A stretch of DNA of 64,000 nucleotides from Pseudodesulfovibrio portus (GTDB lineage: Bacteria > Desulfobacterota > Desulfovibrionia > Desulfovibrionales > Desulfovibrionaceae): the NCBI RefSeq assembly GCF_026000375.1, contig NZ_AP026708.1, positions 3,198,001-3,262,000 of the forward strand, read 5' to 3'. The notes beneath the pieces are model-generated. The model made no database searches. It was not told the origin of the DNA and was given only the letters and a program-made list of their open reading frames with translations. Both the position numbers and the translations under genes were made by a program. Of the stretch, positions 32,772-41,427 are shown in pieces; the first letter of the stretch is position 1; each line of letters starts with the position of its first letter.

Positions 32772-33554
32772 TCAGCGTCTTTTGTTGCGCAGGCCGGCGA
32801 GGCCGATCAGGCCGGAGGCGAGGAGCCAGATGGCGCCGGGGACGGGGGCGGCGTTGAGGTGTTGCGCTCCCGTGACTTCCGTGAGGCTCATGGTGTTAAA
32901 GAAATCATTGGAGAAGGAGTCGACCTCGCTCCCGCCCCACAGGATGCTGCCGTAGCCGGTCCCCAACTTGAGACCGAGGACAAAATCCGTTCCGGCAGCC
33001 AAATTGAGATTCAGCGTGTACGAATTGTCGACGGCCATGCTCCCGGCAGATGTCAACTGTGTCGTCAGTTCATTTATGGTGTTGTTCTCGACAAAGTTCC
33101 ACTGCGTGCCGTCGTAGGCATAGAGGGAATAGACCAAATCCTGGCCGACGCTGTAAAAGCCGCCCGGTTCGGTAGGCGTCCCCATCTGCAGGGAGCCTTC
33201 GATGTCGATTTGAAATGATTGGGTGTTCCCGGTGGCTCTGTAGGCCTGATACAATCCGGCATAGGCCCAGGAGGTATAGTCATCCAGGACGTTGCTCCCG
33301 GCGCTGGAAACGCCCAACTGGTTGGTGCCGGCCTTGAAGGAGCGCGCGACGTTGTACCCATTGTTTGGGTCGGTTCGTTGGATGGCGGATGAAGATCGGT
33401 TGGCCGCGTATACCTCGTCCTCGACCCAGAACACGTCATCATACCCGATATAGTCCGGTGTGTAGGAGGTTACGGCAAACGCATTGCCGGCCAGGCCGAT
33501 CACCAAGACTACAGCCGCTACAAACATCAAAATGCATTTCGGATGTCTAGACAT
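32772..33554 (-). CDS. Secreted PEP-CTERM-like protein
   Basis: The 260-residue protein has a signal peptide (residues 1-27, CILMFVAAVVLVIGLAGNAF) and a Ser/Thr/Asn/Tyr-rich beta-type body with no recognised domain. The sorting tail is APVPGAIWLLASGLIGLAGL followed by RNKRR. The tail is nearly identical to that of the neighbouring protein (33714) and close to that at 16014, so all three should be handled by the same exosortase. AAGGGA precedes the chosen ATG at 33554; frames further upstream lack one. It is likely a surface- or matrix-attached protein of unknown role. Confidence 0.83.
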   Translation of the reverse strand: MSRHPKCILMFVAAVVLVIGLAGNAFAVTSYTPDYIGYDDVFWVEDEVYAANRSSSAIQRTDPNNGYNVARSFKAGTNQLGVSSAGSNVLDDYTSWAYAGLYQAYRATGNTQSFQIDIEGSLQMGTPTEPGGFYSVGQDLVYSLYAYDGTQWNFVENNTINELTTQLTSAGSMAVDNSYTLNLNLAAGTDFVLGLKLGTGYGSILWGGSEVDSFSNDFFNTMSLTEVTGAQHLNAAPVPGAIWLLASGLIGLAGLRNKRR

Positions 33555-33713
33555 AAGTCCCTTCCCTGAACTTGAATTAACGGCCTTCATTCTGCGGATG
33601 AGTCTATGGACACTTGCCACAGCCTGAAAGGCTCTTTTCCCGCCTATTCCCGCCAAATTTATTCAAAGTGCAGAGTGCACTGCGATATCCGAGAGCTTGC
33701 GCCCTCGATATGG

Positions 33714-34367
33714 TCAGAGCATTTTTCCGCGCAGTCCGGCGAGGCCGATCAGGCCGGAAGCGAGGAGCCAGATGGCGCCGGGTACGGGCGTGATCTGCGG
33801 CCTGGTGGACGTCCCCTGAAGAAAGGTCGGGTCAAGGTGCATGTCGGTGGAGCGGTAATAGGAGAGGTCGGAGCGGGACTCGCCCCAGAGTTCGTGATTG
33901 AGGCGGGCGGTTTCCCCCGGTTCGAACATGAAGGTGAAGGAGTCGAGGACGATGGAATTGCCTGTTGCCCCAAGGGCCACCACATCGTTGCCGGGATAAT
34001 TGTTTAGGGCCGTGTGGATCTCTGTGTAATCACCCACGGCGCTGGGAGTGTAGTATGGCGCTTGCAGATTCCCGCCCACATACTCTGCGTAATAGTATGT
34101 CGTGTACGGGGTGTTGGACGGGTACTCCGCGACCACGCCGGTGGTGGTGATTACCATCTTGTACGCATAGCTGGAGAAGATGTCGGTATCCACCCCGATA
34201 TACATGGTCAGGGGGTCGCCGACAGCGTAGTCGAGCGGAGCCTCTGCGTCTTCGTAGAGGGAAGTGACCGTCCCGACGAGTTTGTAGTACTGGATGGCGG
34301 CATTTGCCGATGGGGCAAAGGCTATGACTGCGATCAGCAACAGGCTGGTGAAAACGATCCTGCGCAT
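33714..34367 (-). CDS. Secreted PEP-CTERM-like protein
   Basis: The 217-residue product begins with a signal peptide (MRRIVFTSLLLIAVIAFAPS, cleavage near ANA). A tyrosine-rich body of unknown fold (VDTDIFSSYAYKMVITTTGV and TYYYAEYVGGNLQAPYYTPS) follows, ending in the sorting tail TPVPGAIWLLASGLIGLAGL then RGKML. GGGAGGAACAACC before the ATG at 34367 supports this start. It precedes the other PEP-CTERM-like gene on the same strand with a 160-base gap, so the two may be a paralogous pair or co-regulated. The exosortase itself is not in the window. Confidence 0.83.
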   Translation of the reverse strand: MRRIVFTSLLLIAVIAFAPSANAAIQYYKLVGTVTSLYEDAEAPLDYAVGDPLTMYIGVDTDIFSSYAYKMVITTTGVVAEYPSNTPYTTYYYAEYVGGNLQAPYYTPSAVGDYTEIHTALNNYPGNDVVALGATGNSIVLDSFTFMFEPGETARLNHELWGESRSDLSYYRSTDMHLDPTFLQGTSTRPQITPVPGAIWLLASGLIGLAGLRGKML

Positions 34368-34643
34368 GGTTGTTCCTCCCCGGCTGCTTAATTCATTGCA
34401 TTCGCCGACATGGGGCAGGCATGCTTCCACGGCCACGCCACCAAGTCTCCGCACCATGCAGACGGCGTGGTGCGGCACATAATGATTCGTTATGGCAACC
34501 CCCTCAAAGGTGTTGATTGGTTGATTCAAGCAAAAAATATGCAAGTTTATTCATTTTGAGTGGTTGTATTAAGCCTCAAACAGAATAAACTTCGTTTTCC
34601 GTTTTTTTCGGATTTCCGACCGTCGGGAACGGGCGAGGAAAAG

Positions 34644-34678
34644 GAAAGGGCTCGCCTCATCCGAAGCAAGCCCCTTTC
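34644..34678 (-). terminator. Terminator of the glycogen operon
   Basis: GAAAGGGCTCGC (34644-34655) pairs with GCAAGCCCCTTTC (34666-34678) with one bulge, and T-rich sequence flanks it on both strands. It lies just after the stop of the fused synthase-phosphorylase gene. Confidence 0.65.
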
Positions 34679-34696
34679 TTTTTTATTGCCGCAGGA

Positions 34697-37600
34697 TCAG
34701 CTCCAGCGAATCAAACGGGTGTCCCACTTGCCGGACAGGCCGGGGTGGGTGGGCAGGACGCGGACGCCGTAGCGGACCTGCCCCGAGGTGGCCGGGGAGT
34801 AATTCGCCCTGAATTCCAGTATGTTTCCTTCGGTGTGCTTGAGCTTCATGGGGATGGCGTCGATGATCACCTCGTCGTTGGGGGTGGAGACCACCAGCTC
34901 GGCGAGGACTTCCTCGTCCAGGAGTTGGCCTCTGTCCACCTTGGCGGTGACCGTCAGTTGGCTGCCGAGTTTGAAGACGTCGCCGTGGAGGCCGTCCACG
35001 TGGACGTCCCGGATGGTGACCGTGGAGAATCGGCCGGGAATGCGCTTGCGCCACTCGCCGATCTCCTGGGCCAGGAGGTAGTTGTCCTTGTTCCTGCGGG
35101 CGGACAGGGCAATGGCCGGGGTGTACATGTCCCCGATGTAGTCGTGGACCATGCGGTGGGTGGAGTACTGGCGGAAGGCTGTTTTCATGGAGTCCTTCAT
35201 GCGGCTCAGCCAGGAGTGGGGAATGCCGCCGTCCCGGTTGTAGAACTCGGGCACGACCTCCGTCTCCAGGGTCGCGTAGAGGTTGTCCGCGTCCACGATG
35301 TCCTGGTTGACCTGGCTCTCGTAGGTCAGGCCGCTGCCCACGGCCCAGCCGTTCCGGCCGTCAAAGGCCTCGTCCCACCAGCCGTCCAGGATGGAGCAGT
35401 TGGGCACGCCGTTGGCCGCGGCCTTCATCCCGCTGGTGCCGCTTGCCTCCATGAGTCTGGTCGGGTTGTTCAGCCAGACGTCCGCGCCGGACACGAGCAG
35501 ACGGGCCAGGCGGATGTCGTAGCTTTCCAGGAAGATGACCCGGCCCAGGAAGTCGTCCTGCTTGGCCAGTCGGCAGATGAGGTTGATGAAGCTCGCGCCC
35601 AGGGTGTCCGCCGGGTGCGACTTGCCCGCGAAGATGACGTTCACCGGTCGCTCGCCGCACAGGATTTCCTTGGCCCGCTGCAGGTTGTGGAAGAGCAGCG
35701 TGGGGCGCTTGTAGGCCGTGCAGCGCCGGGCGAAGCACAGGGTCAGGTGGTCGGGGTTCAGGGCGTCGAGGAAGGCCTTGAGCCGGTTGGGCGGTTCGCC
35801 CTCCCGGGTCCACTGGGTCGAGATGGAGCGGCGCACTTCGTCGTAGAGGCGATGTTTCAGGGCGACGTGGGTGTCCCAAAGACGGTGGTCGTCCAGACCG
35901 TCCAGGCAGTTCCAGTCGTTCCCGTCCAGCAGCGTCTGATGCACCGAAAGGGAGCAGGACTCCTCGATGTCGTGGCGCAGCCGTTCGTCCAGCCAGGATG
36001 TGATGTGGACCCCGTTGGTGATGTGCCCCACCGGGATCTCCCCGAGCAGGAAGCCCCGCCACAGGTCCATCCACATGCGGCGGGACACGTCGCCGTGCAG
36101 CCTGCTGACCCCGTTGCGGATGCAGGAAAGCTGCAGGGCGAGCACGGTCATGTTCAGGTGGTCCGCCTCTTCGGCGTAGATGTGTCCCAGATTCCACAGG
36201 GCGTCCCAGGGGATGCCCATCTCGGCGGCGTAGCCCCGGAAGTAGTTCTCCACCAGGGACTTCTCGAACCGTTCGTTGCCCGCCGGAACCGGCGTGTGCA
36301 TGGTGAAGACCGTGGAGCCGCGCACGACTTCCTTGGCAGTGGCGAAATCCACGCCGTCGATGAGCATGAGCTGGCGGATGCGTTCGAACAGCAGGAAGGC
36401 GGAATGGCCTTCGTTGAGGTGGTAGATGGCCGGCTCCATGTTCAGGGCCTTGAGCAGCCGGACGCCGCCCACGCCGAGGATGATCTCCTGTTCGATGCGG
36501 CCCTTGGAAGAGGGATCGTAGAGCCGGGACGTGATGTCGCGGTCGGAGCGGGAGTTCTCCACCACATCCGTGTCCAGCAGGTACAGGATGGCCCGGCCGA
36601 CCTTGATTTCCCAGATCTGGGCGTACACGGTCCGTCCCGGCAGATCCAGGGCGAGGAGCAGCTTGTCCGCGTCGCCGTTGTGCAGCGGGGTGACGGGCAT
36701 GGTGGCGAAGTTGTTTTCCCGGTATTCCACGACCTGGTCGCCGTTGCCGTTGATCCGTTGGTGGAAGAAGCCGTTTTTGTAGAGCAGCGAGACGCCGATG
36801 AAGGGCAGGTTCAGGTCGCTGGCAGACTTGATGTGGTCGCCGGCCAACAGGCCGAGGCCGCCCGAGTAGATGGGAATGGACTCGTGCAGTCCGAACTCCA
36901 TGGAGAAGTATGAGATGGGATGATCCCAGGTTATACCCTGGACATCCGCATGGTTCCTTGCGGCCATGTACTCGTCGAAACGGGCCATGACGCCCGCGAA
37001 CCGGGCCATGAACTCCGAGTCCTCGGCCAGTTGGTTGAGGCGTTCCTGGTCCATGGTGTCCAGCAGGAGCGTCGGGTTGTGCCCGCACTCCTCCCATTTG
37101 TGTCCGCCCATCCACTCGAAGAGTTCCTGGGAATCACGGTGCCATACCCACCAGAGATTGTCGGCCAGTTCGCGCAGCCGGGCCAGGGCCGGTGGCAGTT
37201 CGGTGACCACCATGAAGGACCGGAGTCGGGGCTGGGTCGTGTTGACGCCGCTGAAGGAGACCATCTTGCCGGGTGCGGCTTCCATGCGCTGCACTCCGGC
37301 GATCCGCTCGGTGCGGATGTTCGCCGCGTATTCGTAGGCTTCGATGTAGCGCGGGTAGAAGTGGATCCACGTCGTTTCCTCGGCGATCCGGCGCGCGTCG
37401 GCGCTGCGGTCGGCCCGCTCCTTGGGCGACCATCTGGTGAAGTCGTCAAGGTAGTGTGCCAGCTTGCGGCGGGCCGTGTCGTAGTCTTCCTCCAACCGCT
37501 TGAGGACCTGGACGCCCGGTGTGCCTTGCGGGTGCATCTCCATGACCCACTGGCCGAATCCGGCCCGGTCGGCGGTGACGGTGGGCACGGCAAAGGCCGC

Positions 37601-38929
37601 GCTTTCCATGGGAGTGTAGCCCCACGGCTCGTAGAACGACGGGAACACGGTCAGGTCCATGCCCGCCAGGGCGTCGTAGTATTCCAGGTTGAGGATACCG
37701 TCGTTGCCGTCGAGATAGACCGGTATGAAGATGACGCAGCATCGCTTTCCGGCGGTGTTGTCCAGATGCCGTTCGCGGCAGCGTTGCACGATGGGGTCGT
37801 GTTCGGCGTCACCCAGGTGGTGGGTGGCGATTCCCGCGTATTTTTCGATGTCGTAGCGTTCCTTCTTCAGCCTTCGGCGCGCCTCGTCGCTGAGGCCCGC
37901 GTATCCGCAACTGACCAGCAGGAAGGTCACCACCGTGACGTCGGCGTCCGCCTTGGTCAGGGCTTCGTTCAGGTCGGACAGGCTGTCCAGGAGCAGGTCG
38001 ATGCCCTTGTTGTGGAATTCGTATCGGCCGCTGGTGGCCACCAGAAGGGTCTTGTCCGGCTTCAGGTCGCGTTCAAGGAATCGTGAGGCCAGGTCCAGGA
38101 GCAGCTCCCGGGAGGATGCCCGGGTCTTCTTCACCTCGGCGGGATCGGCGAACCCTTCGAGGTTGAAGCCGTTGACCGTCACGACCTCGGGGTTGGTGCC
38201 CAGCAGATTGGCGGCTTCCCGCCGGGTGATGTTGGACACGGTGGTGAAACAGTCCGCCTCGCGGGCCGAGACCGATTCCATGGAATGCTTGGCCGTGACG
38301 TCGAAGACCTTGGCCTCCTGCGACGGTTCAATTTCCTCCAGCCGCTCGTAGATGTCCACGCCGGAACCGGACATGGCCCTGCCGAGCATGGTGGCGTGGG
38401 TGGTGAGGACGGTACATACGCTGGGCGCGTGTTTCTTGAGATGGAGGACGCCTGCGCCGGACATCCATTCGTGGAAGTGGGCGAAGATGTCGGCGGATTC
38501 CATGTCGTCGCTGACTTCCTTGACGACCATGGCGGCGGCGGTGCTGAACAGGACGGGCTCGATGTAGTCCCAGGAGCCGGACATGGAATCCACGCCGAAG
38601 TCGTTCCAGAGCTGGAAGAGGAGCTTTTCGTGGCTGGGGATCGCATTCTGGAAGCCGATGAGCCAGGCCAAAGGCTTGCCGGGCACGTCCCACCGTCCCA
38701 CTGCGATGTGAATTCCCATGTTTTCCAATCGCTCCAGCGAGGGCTTCAGGTCCTTGGGCGGATCGCAGGGCTCGAATCCCGGATTGCGGTCGAGCAGCGG
38801 CCCCAGGGCGATGTAGCGGTCCTCAAAGGCAAGCATGGCCTGCGCGGCCTTGCTTCCAATAACCGTATGGATGCCGCCGACCTTGTTGCAGACTTCCCAG
38901 GAGATTTCAAAAAGCCAACTGTTATCCAT
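34697..38929 (-). CDS. Fused glycogen synthase (GT3-like) and alpha-glucan phosphorylase (GT35)
   Basis: The 1410-residue protein joins two glycogen enzymes. Residues 1 to about 560 are like the eukaryotic/GT3 glycogen synthase (SWLFEISWEVCNKVGGIHTV, SGSGVDIYERLEEIEPSQEA, FPSFYEPWGYTPMESAAFAV). From about 575 on it is an alpha-glucan phosphorylase of the GlgP type (LADNLWWVWHRDSQELFEWM, YFSMEFGLHESIPIYSGGLG, HLNEGHSAFLLFERI, and the pyridoxal-phosphate region MEASGTSGMKAAANGVPN). One chain would therefore both extend and phosphorolyse alpha-1,4-glucan. Synthase and phosphorylase are separate proteins in most bacteria. No frameshift is involved: a single open frame spans both parts. It is the last gene of the operon, eight bases into the GH57 gene's end. 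Confidence 0.92.
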   Translation of the reverse strand: MDNSWLFEISWEVCNKVGGIHTVIGSKAAQAMLAFEDRYIALGPLLDRNPGFEPCDPPKDLKPSLERLENMGIHIAVGRWDVPGKPLAWLIGFQNAIPSHEKLLFQLWNDFGVDSMSGSWDYIEPVLFSTAAAMVVKEVSDDMESADIFAHFHEWMSGAGVLHLKKHAPSVCTVLTTHATMLGRAMSGSGVDIYERLEEIEPSQEAKVFDVTAKHSMESVSAREADCFTTVSNITRREAANLLGTNPEVVTVNGFNLEGFADPAEVKKTRASSRELLLDLASRFLERDLKPDKTLLVATSGRYEFHNKGIDLLLDSLSDLNEALTKADADVTVVTFLLVSCGYAGLSDEARRRLKKERYDIEKYAGIATHHLGDAEHDPIVQRCRERHLDNTAGKRCCVIFIPVYLDGNDGILNLEYYDALAGMDLTVFPSFYEPWGYTPMESAAFAVPTVTADRAGFGQWVMEMHPQGTPGVQVLKRLEEDYDTARRKLAHYLDDFTRWSPKERADRSADARRIAEETTWIHFYPRYIEAYEYAANIRTERIAGVQRMEAAPGKMVSFSGVNTTQPRLRSFMVVTELPPALARLRELADNLWWVWHRDSQELFEWMGGHKWEECGHNPTLLLDTMDQERLNQLAEDSEFMARFAGVMARFDEYMAARNHADVQGITWDHPISYFSMEFGLHESIPIYSGGLGLLAGDHIKSASDLNLPFIGVSLLYKNGFFHQRINGNGDQVVEYRENNFATMPVTPLHNGDADKLLLALDLPGRTVYAQIWEIKVGRAILYLLDTDVVENSRSDRDITSRLYDPSSKGRIEQEIILGVGGVRLLKALNMEPAIYHLNEGHSAFLLFERIRQLMLIDGVDFATAKEVVRGSTVFTMHTPVPAGNERFEKSLVENYFRGYAAEMGIPWDALWNLGHIYAEEADHLNMTVLALQLSCIRNGVSRLHGDVSRRMWMDLWRGFLLGEIPVGHITNGVHITSWLDERLRHDIEESCSLSVHQTLLDGNDWNCLDGLDDHRLWDTHVALKHRLYDEVRRSISTQWTREGEPPNRLKAFLDALNPDHLTLCFARRCTAYKRPTLLFHNLQRAKEILCGERPVNVIFAGKSHPADTLGASFINLICRLAKQDDFLGRVIFLESYDIRLARLLVSGADVWLNNPTRLMEASGTSGMKAAANGVPNCSILDGWWDEAFDGRNGWAVGSGLTYESQVNQDIVDADNLYATLETEVVPEFYNRDGGIPHSWLSRMKDSMKTAFRQYSTHRMVHDYIGDMYTPAIALSARRNKDNYLLAQEIGEWRKRIPGRFSTVTIRDVHVDGLHGDVFKLGSQLTVTAKVDRGQLLDEEVLAELVVSTPNDEVIIDAIPMKLKHTEGNILEFRANYSPATSGQVRYGVRVLPTHPGLSGKWDTRLIRWS

Positions 38930-40142
38930 GGGTGTTCTCCTCGTCGGATGCTTTCGTGTTCTCGTTGAGCCTGAGCGTCAGGTCATTGAGCGCATTCATG
39001 TAGGTGATGAACGCCTGGTGAGGGGTCTCGAAGGGGTTGAAATACTTGTGTACGTCCCCGTCGGAGAACCATTTCGTGCACATGTAATAGAAGTGGTCGC
39101 TGGTGAGCAGCTCCCGCCATGTGTTGATGAGCTCTTCGTCGCCCGAGGCCAGCACCCTGGCCTCCAGGCCGTATGCCAGCTCTGCCGCCTGGTCCTGCAT
39201 GGGGTTGCCGAGCCAGGCCGAGACGTCGCGTTCGAGGTCCGCCCAGGATGTGAAATAGGGCACGTCGAGTTGGGCCATGGGGTCGAGCTTGGCGGCCGCT
39301 TCGGCCGGGGTCCGGAAGACGAAGTCCTTGTGGGCCATGACGGCCCGGGGCAGGTCGCGGAAGAAGTGGAAGATGCCCGTGTCCTCCCATTGGTGTTCGC
39401 CGATGGTCTCGTAGTCCATGAACAGGTTGATCACCTCGCCACCGCCGGCGATGGCGTGGACCCAGCGGGTGAATTTGTCCGTGGTCACGGGCCACTGATC
39501 CCAGTTGCGGTCCGAGAAGCGGAAGGCCACGTCGTCGGACAGCCGGTAGTTCTTGAGCAGGGCCTTGAGCTTGGAGCATCCGGCGGGCTGGTACACGTAG
39601 TTGGGGGAACGCCAGCCCAGCACCTGGTCGGCGCCTTCGGCCAGGATGGCCTTGTAGCCCATCTTCTCGATCTCCAGAGCCAGGGCGTTGCTGTAGATGA
39701 GCTCGGTGTTGCGGAAGGTCACGGGCGCGACGCCGAAGTGCTCCTTGAGCGCGGCCTCGTGCATCTTCACCTGCCGCCGGAATTCCTCCCTGGAGAAGAG
39801 AAAGGCCAGGGAATGGTAGTGGGTTTCCCCGATGAACTCCACGCAGCCGGTGTCGGCCAGCTCCCGGAACGATTCGAGCACCTCCGGGCAGTATTGTTGG
39901 AACTGGCGCAGGGCCACGCCGGTGATGGCGTAGGCGATGCGGAAGTCTCCCTTGAACTCGTTGATCAGGTCGAGCATCATCCGGTTGGCGGGCAGGTAGC
40001 ACTTGTTGGCCACCTTGTGCAGGATGTCCCGGTTGGCCGCCTCATCCAGATAGTTGTGGCGCTTGCCCATGTCGAAGAAGGTGTACTTCTGGTCGAGGCG
40101 CATGGGCTGGTGGACCTGGAAGTAGAAGCAGACGGATATCAT
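38922..40142 (-). CDS. Glycoside hydrolase family 57 (alpha-amylase/glucanotransferase-like)
   Basis: The 406-residue protein begins ISVCFYFQVHQPMRLDQKYT, the HQP signature of GH57. It contains the family's other conserved regions: GETHYHSLAFLFSREEFRRQ, FRNTELIYSN with the expected catalytic Glu, and NLFMDYETIGEHQW with the catalytic Asp and following E-T-x-G-E-H. GH57 members are alpha-amylases, 4-alpha-glucanotransferases or branching enzymes acting on alpha-glucans. At about 400 residues this resembles the short alpha-amylase group found next to glycogen synthase in anaerobes. It overlaps both neighbours (ATGA with the GT4 gene at 40139-40142), so translation is coupled. Confidence 0.9.
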   Translation of the reverse strand: MISVCFYFQVHQPMRLDQKYTFFDMGKRHNYLDEAANRDILHKVANKCYLPANRMMLDLINEFKGDFRIAYAITGVALRQFQQYCPEVLESFRELADTGCVEFIGETHYHSLAFLFSREEFRRQVKMHEAALKEHFGVAPVTFRNTELIYSNALALEIEKMGYKAILAEGADQVLGWRSPNYVYQPAGCSKLKALLKNYRLSDDVAFRFSDRNWDQWPVTTDKFTRWVHAIAGGGEVINLFMDYETIGEHQWEDTGIFHFFRDLPRAVMAHKDFVFRTPAEAAAKLDPMAQLDVPYFTSWADLERDVSAWLGNPMQDQAAELAYGLEARVLASGDEELINTWRELLTSDHFYYMCTKWFSDGDVHKYFNPFETPHQAFITYMNALNDLTLRLNENTKASDEENTHG

Positions 40143-41425
40143 CGGGCGCCCCCTGTCAGTTCGCGGTAGACGGTCAGCAGTTTTTCCGCAGCCTGTTCCC
40201 ATTGGATCTTTTTGAGAACCTCGCGACCGCTCTTGATCAAACGGTCGGCCCGTTCCTCGTTGCAGAGGATGTCCAGTATCTCGTCGGCCAGGCGGTCCAC
40301 GTCCCAGAAGTCGACCTTGACCGCGTCGTCGAGTATCTCGGCCACGCCGGATTGCTTGGAGACGATGGACGGCACGTCGTAGACGATGGCTTCCAGGGGC
40401 GTGATGCCGAAGGGCTCGGACACGCTGGGCATGACGTACAGGTCGCTCATGGCGTAGATGCGTTCCACGTCGGCTCCGCGCACGAAGCCGAGGAAGTGGA
40501 ACTTGTCGGCCATGCGCAGCTCGGCCATACGTTCCACCATGCGGGGGAACATGTCGCCGAAACCGGCCATGGCGAAGCGGACGTTCGGGTTCTTTTTGAG
40601 CACCCTGGCTGCGGCCTCGACGAAATAGTCCGGTCCCTTCTGGAAGGTGATGCGGCCCAGGAAGAGGACCAGTTTCTCCTTGAAGGGCTTTTCGATGCGC
40701 ATCTGGCCTATGCGCCGCTCCTTGGAGACGGCGTTGTGGACCACGGTGATCTTGGCCGGGTCGATGGAATACCGTTTTATGATGGTGTCCCTGGTGTAGT
40801 GACTGACGGCCACGATGCGGTCGGCGGCCTCGAATCCCGCCCGTTCGATCTCGTATACCTGCTGGTTGATGTGTTCGCCGCTGCGGTCGAACTCCAGCGC
40901 GTGGGCGTGGATCACCAGCGGCTTGCCCGAAACCCTCTTCGCCTCGATGCCCGCCGGGGCGGTCATCCAGTCGTGGGCGTGGATGACGTCGAATTTCTCA
41001 TGGGCCGCCAGGTGGGCGCCCACCAGGCTGTAGCGGACGATCTCGGCCATCAGGTTGCTGCCGTACCCGCCCGCGAAGTCGTTCTGCAGCTCCCCGAAGA
41101 TGTCGGCGGCGGTGACGCGCTCGTCCTTTTCCAGGATGGAGCGGTATTCCTTTTCGGTCAGATAGGGGCGCAGCGGCGACAGCACCTCGAGCACGGACAC
41201 GCGCTCCTGCAGCTCCAGAATCTCCGAGATGCCCACTTTCGCCCGGACCCGGTTCGCTCCCATGAGGGTCAGGTGTTTGCCTTCCTCGTCGGAATCGAGC
41301 CGAGGCAGGACAAACATGATTTCCGTGCCGAAGCTGGCCAGCCCCTTTGTCAGCCCGAGGCAGGCCGTGCCCAGCCCGCCGGAAATGTACGGTGGGAATT
41401 CCCACCCGAACATGAGTACGCGCAT
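40139..41425 (-). CDS. GT4/GT5-like glycosyltransferase of the glycogen operon
   Basis: The 428-residue GT-B enzyme starts MRVLMFGWEFPPYISGGLGT, the starch/glycogen-synthase-type N-terminus with the K/S-x-GG-L motif. It has FDVIHAHDWMTAPAGIEAKR and VVHNAVSKERRIGQ, a donor domain from VLFLGRITFQKGPDYFVEAA, and the family signature at LYVMPSVSEPFGITPLEAIV. It transfers glucose from a nucleotide sugar, probably to alpha-glucan (glycogen or maltosaccharide), given neighbours for debranching, GH57 and synthase-phosphorylase. The ATG at 41425 sits two bases after the debranching enzyme's stop. Whether it duplicates or complements the GT3-like synthase in the same operon is not clear. Confidence 0.9.
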   Translation of the reverse strand: MRVLMFGWEFPPYISGGLGTACLGLTKGLASFGTEIMFVLPRLDSDEEGKHLTLMGANRVRAKVGISEILELQERVSVLEVLSPLRPYLTEKEYRSILEKDERVTAADIFGELQNDFAGGYGSNLMAEIVRYSLVGAHLAAHEKFDVIHAHDWMTAPAGIEAKRVSGKPLVIHAHALEFDRSGEHINQQVYEIERAGFEAADRIVAVSHYTRDTIIKRYSIDPAKITVVHNAVSKERRIGQMRIEKPFKEKLVLFLGRITFQKGPDYFVEAAARVLKKNPNVRFAMAGFGDMFPRMVERMAELRMADKFHFLGFVRGADVERIYAMSDLYVMPSVSEPFGITPLEAIVYDVPSIVSKQSGVAEILDDAVKVDFWDVDRLADEILDILCNEERADRLIKSGREVLKKIQWEQAAEKLLTVYRELTGGAR

Positions 41426-41427
41426 GG

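Noticed and set aside
34745-36913. A 722-residue plus-strand frame opposite the phosphorylase half
   Set aside because: Antisense to conserved catalytic motifs; low-complexity Val/Gly/Asp composition indicates a shadow.
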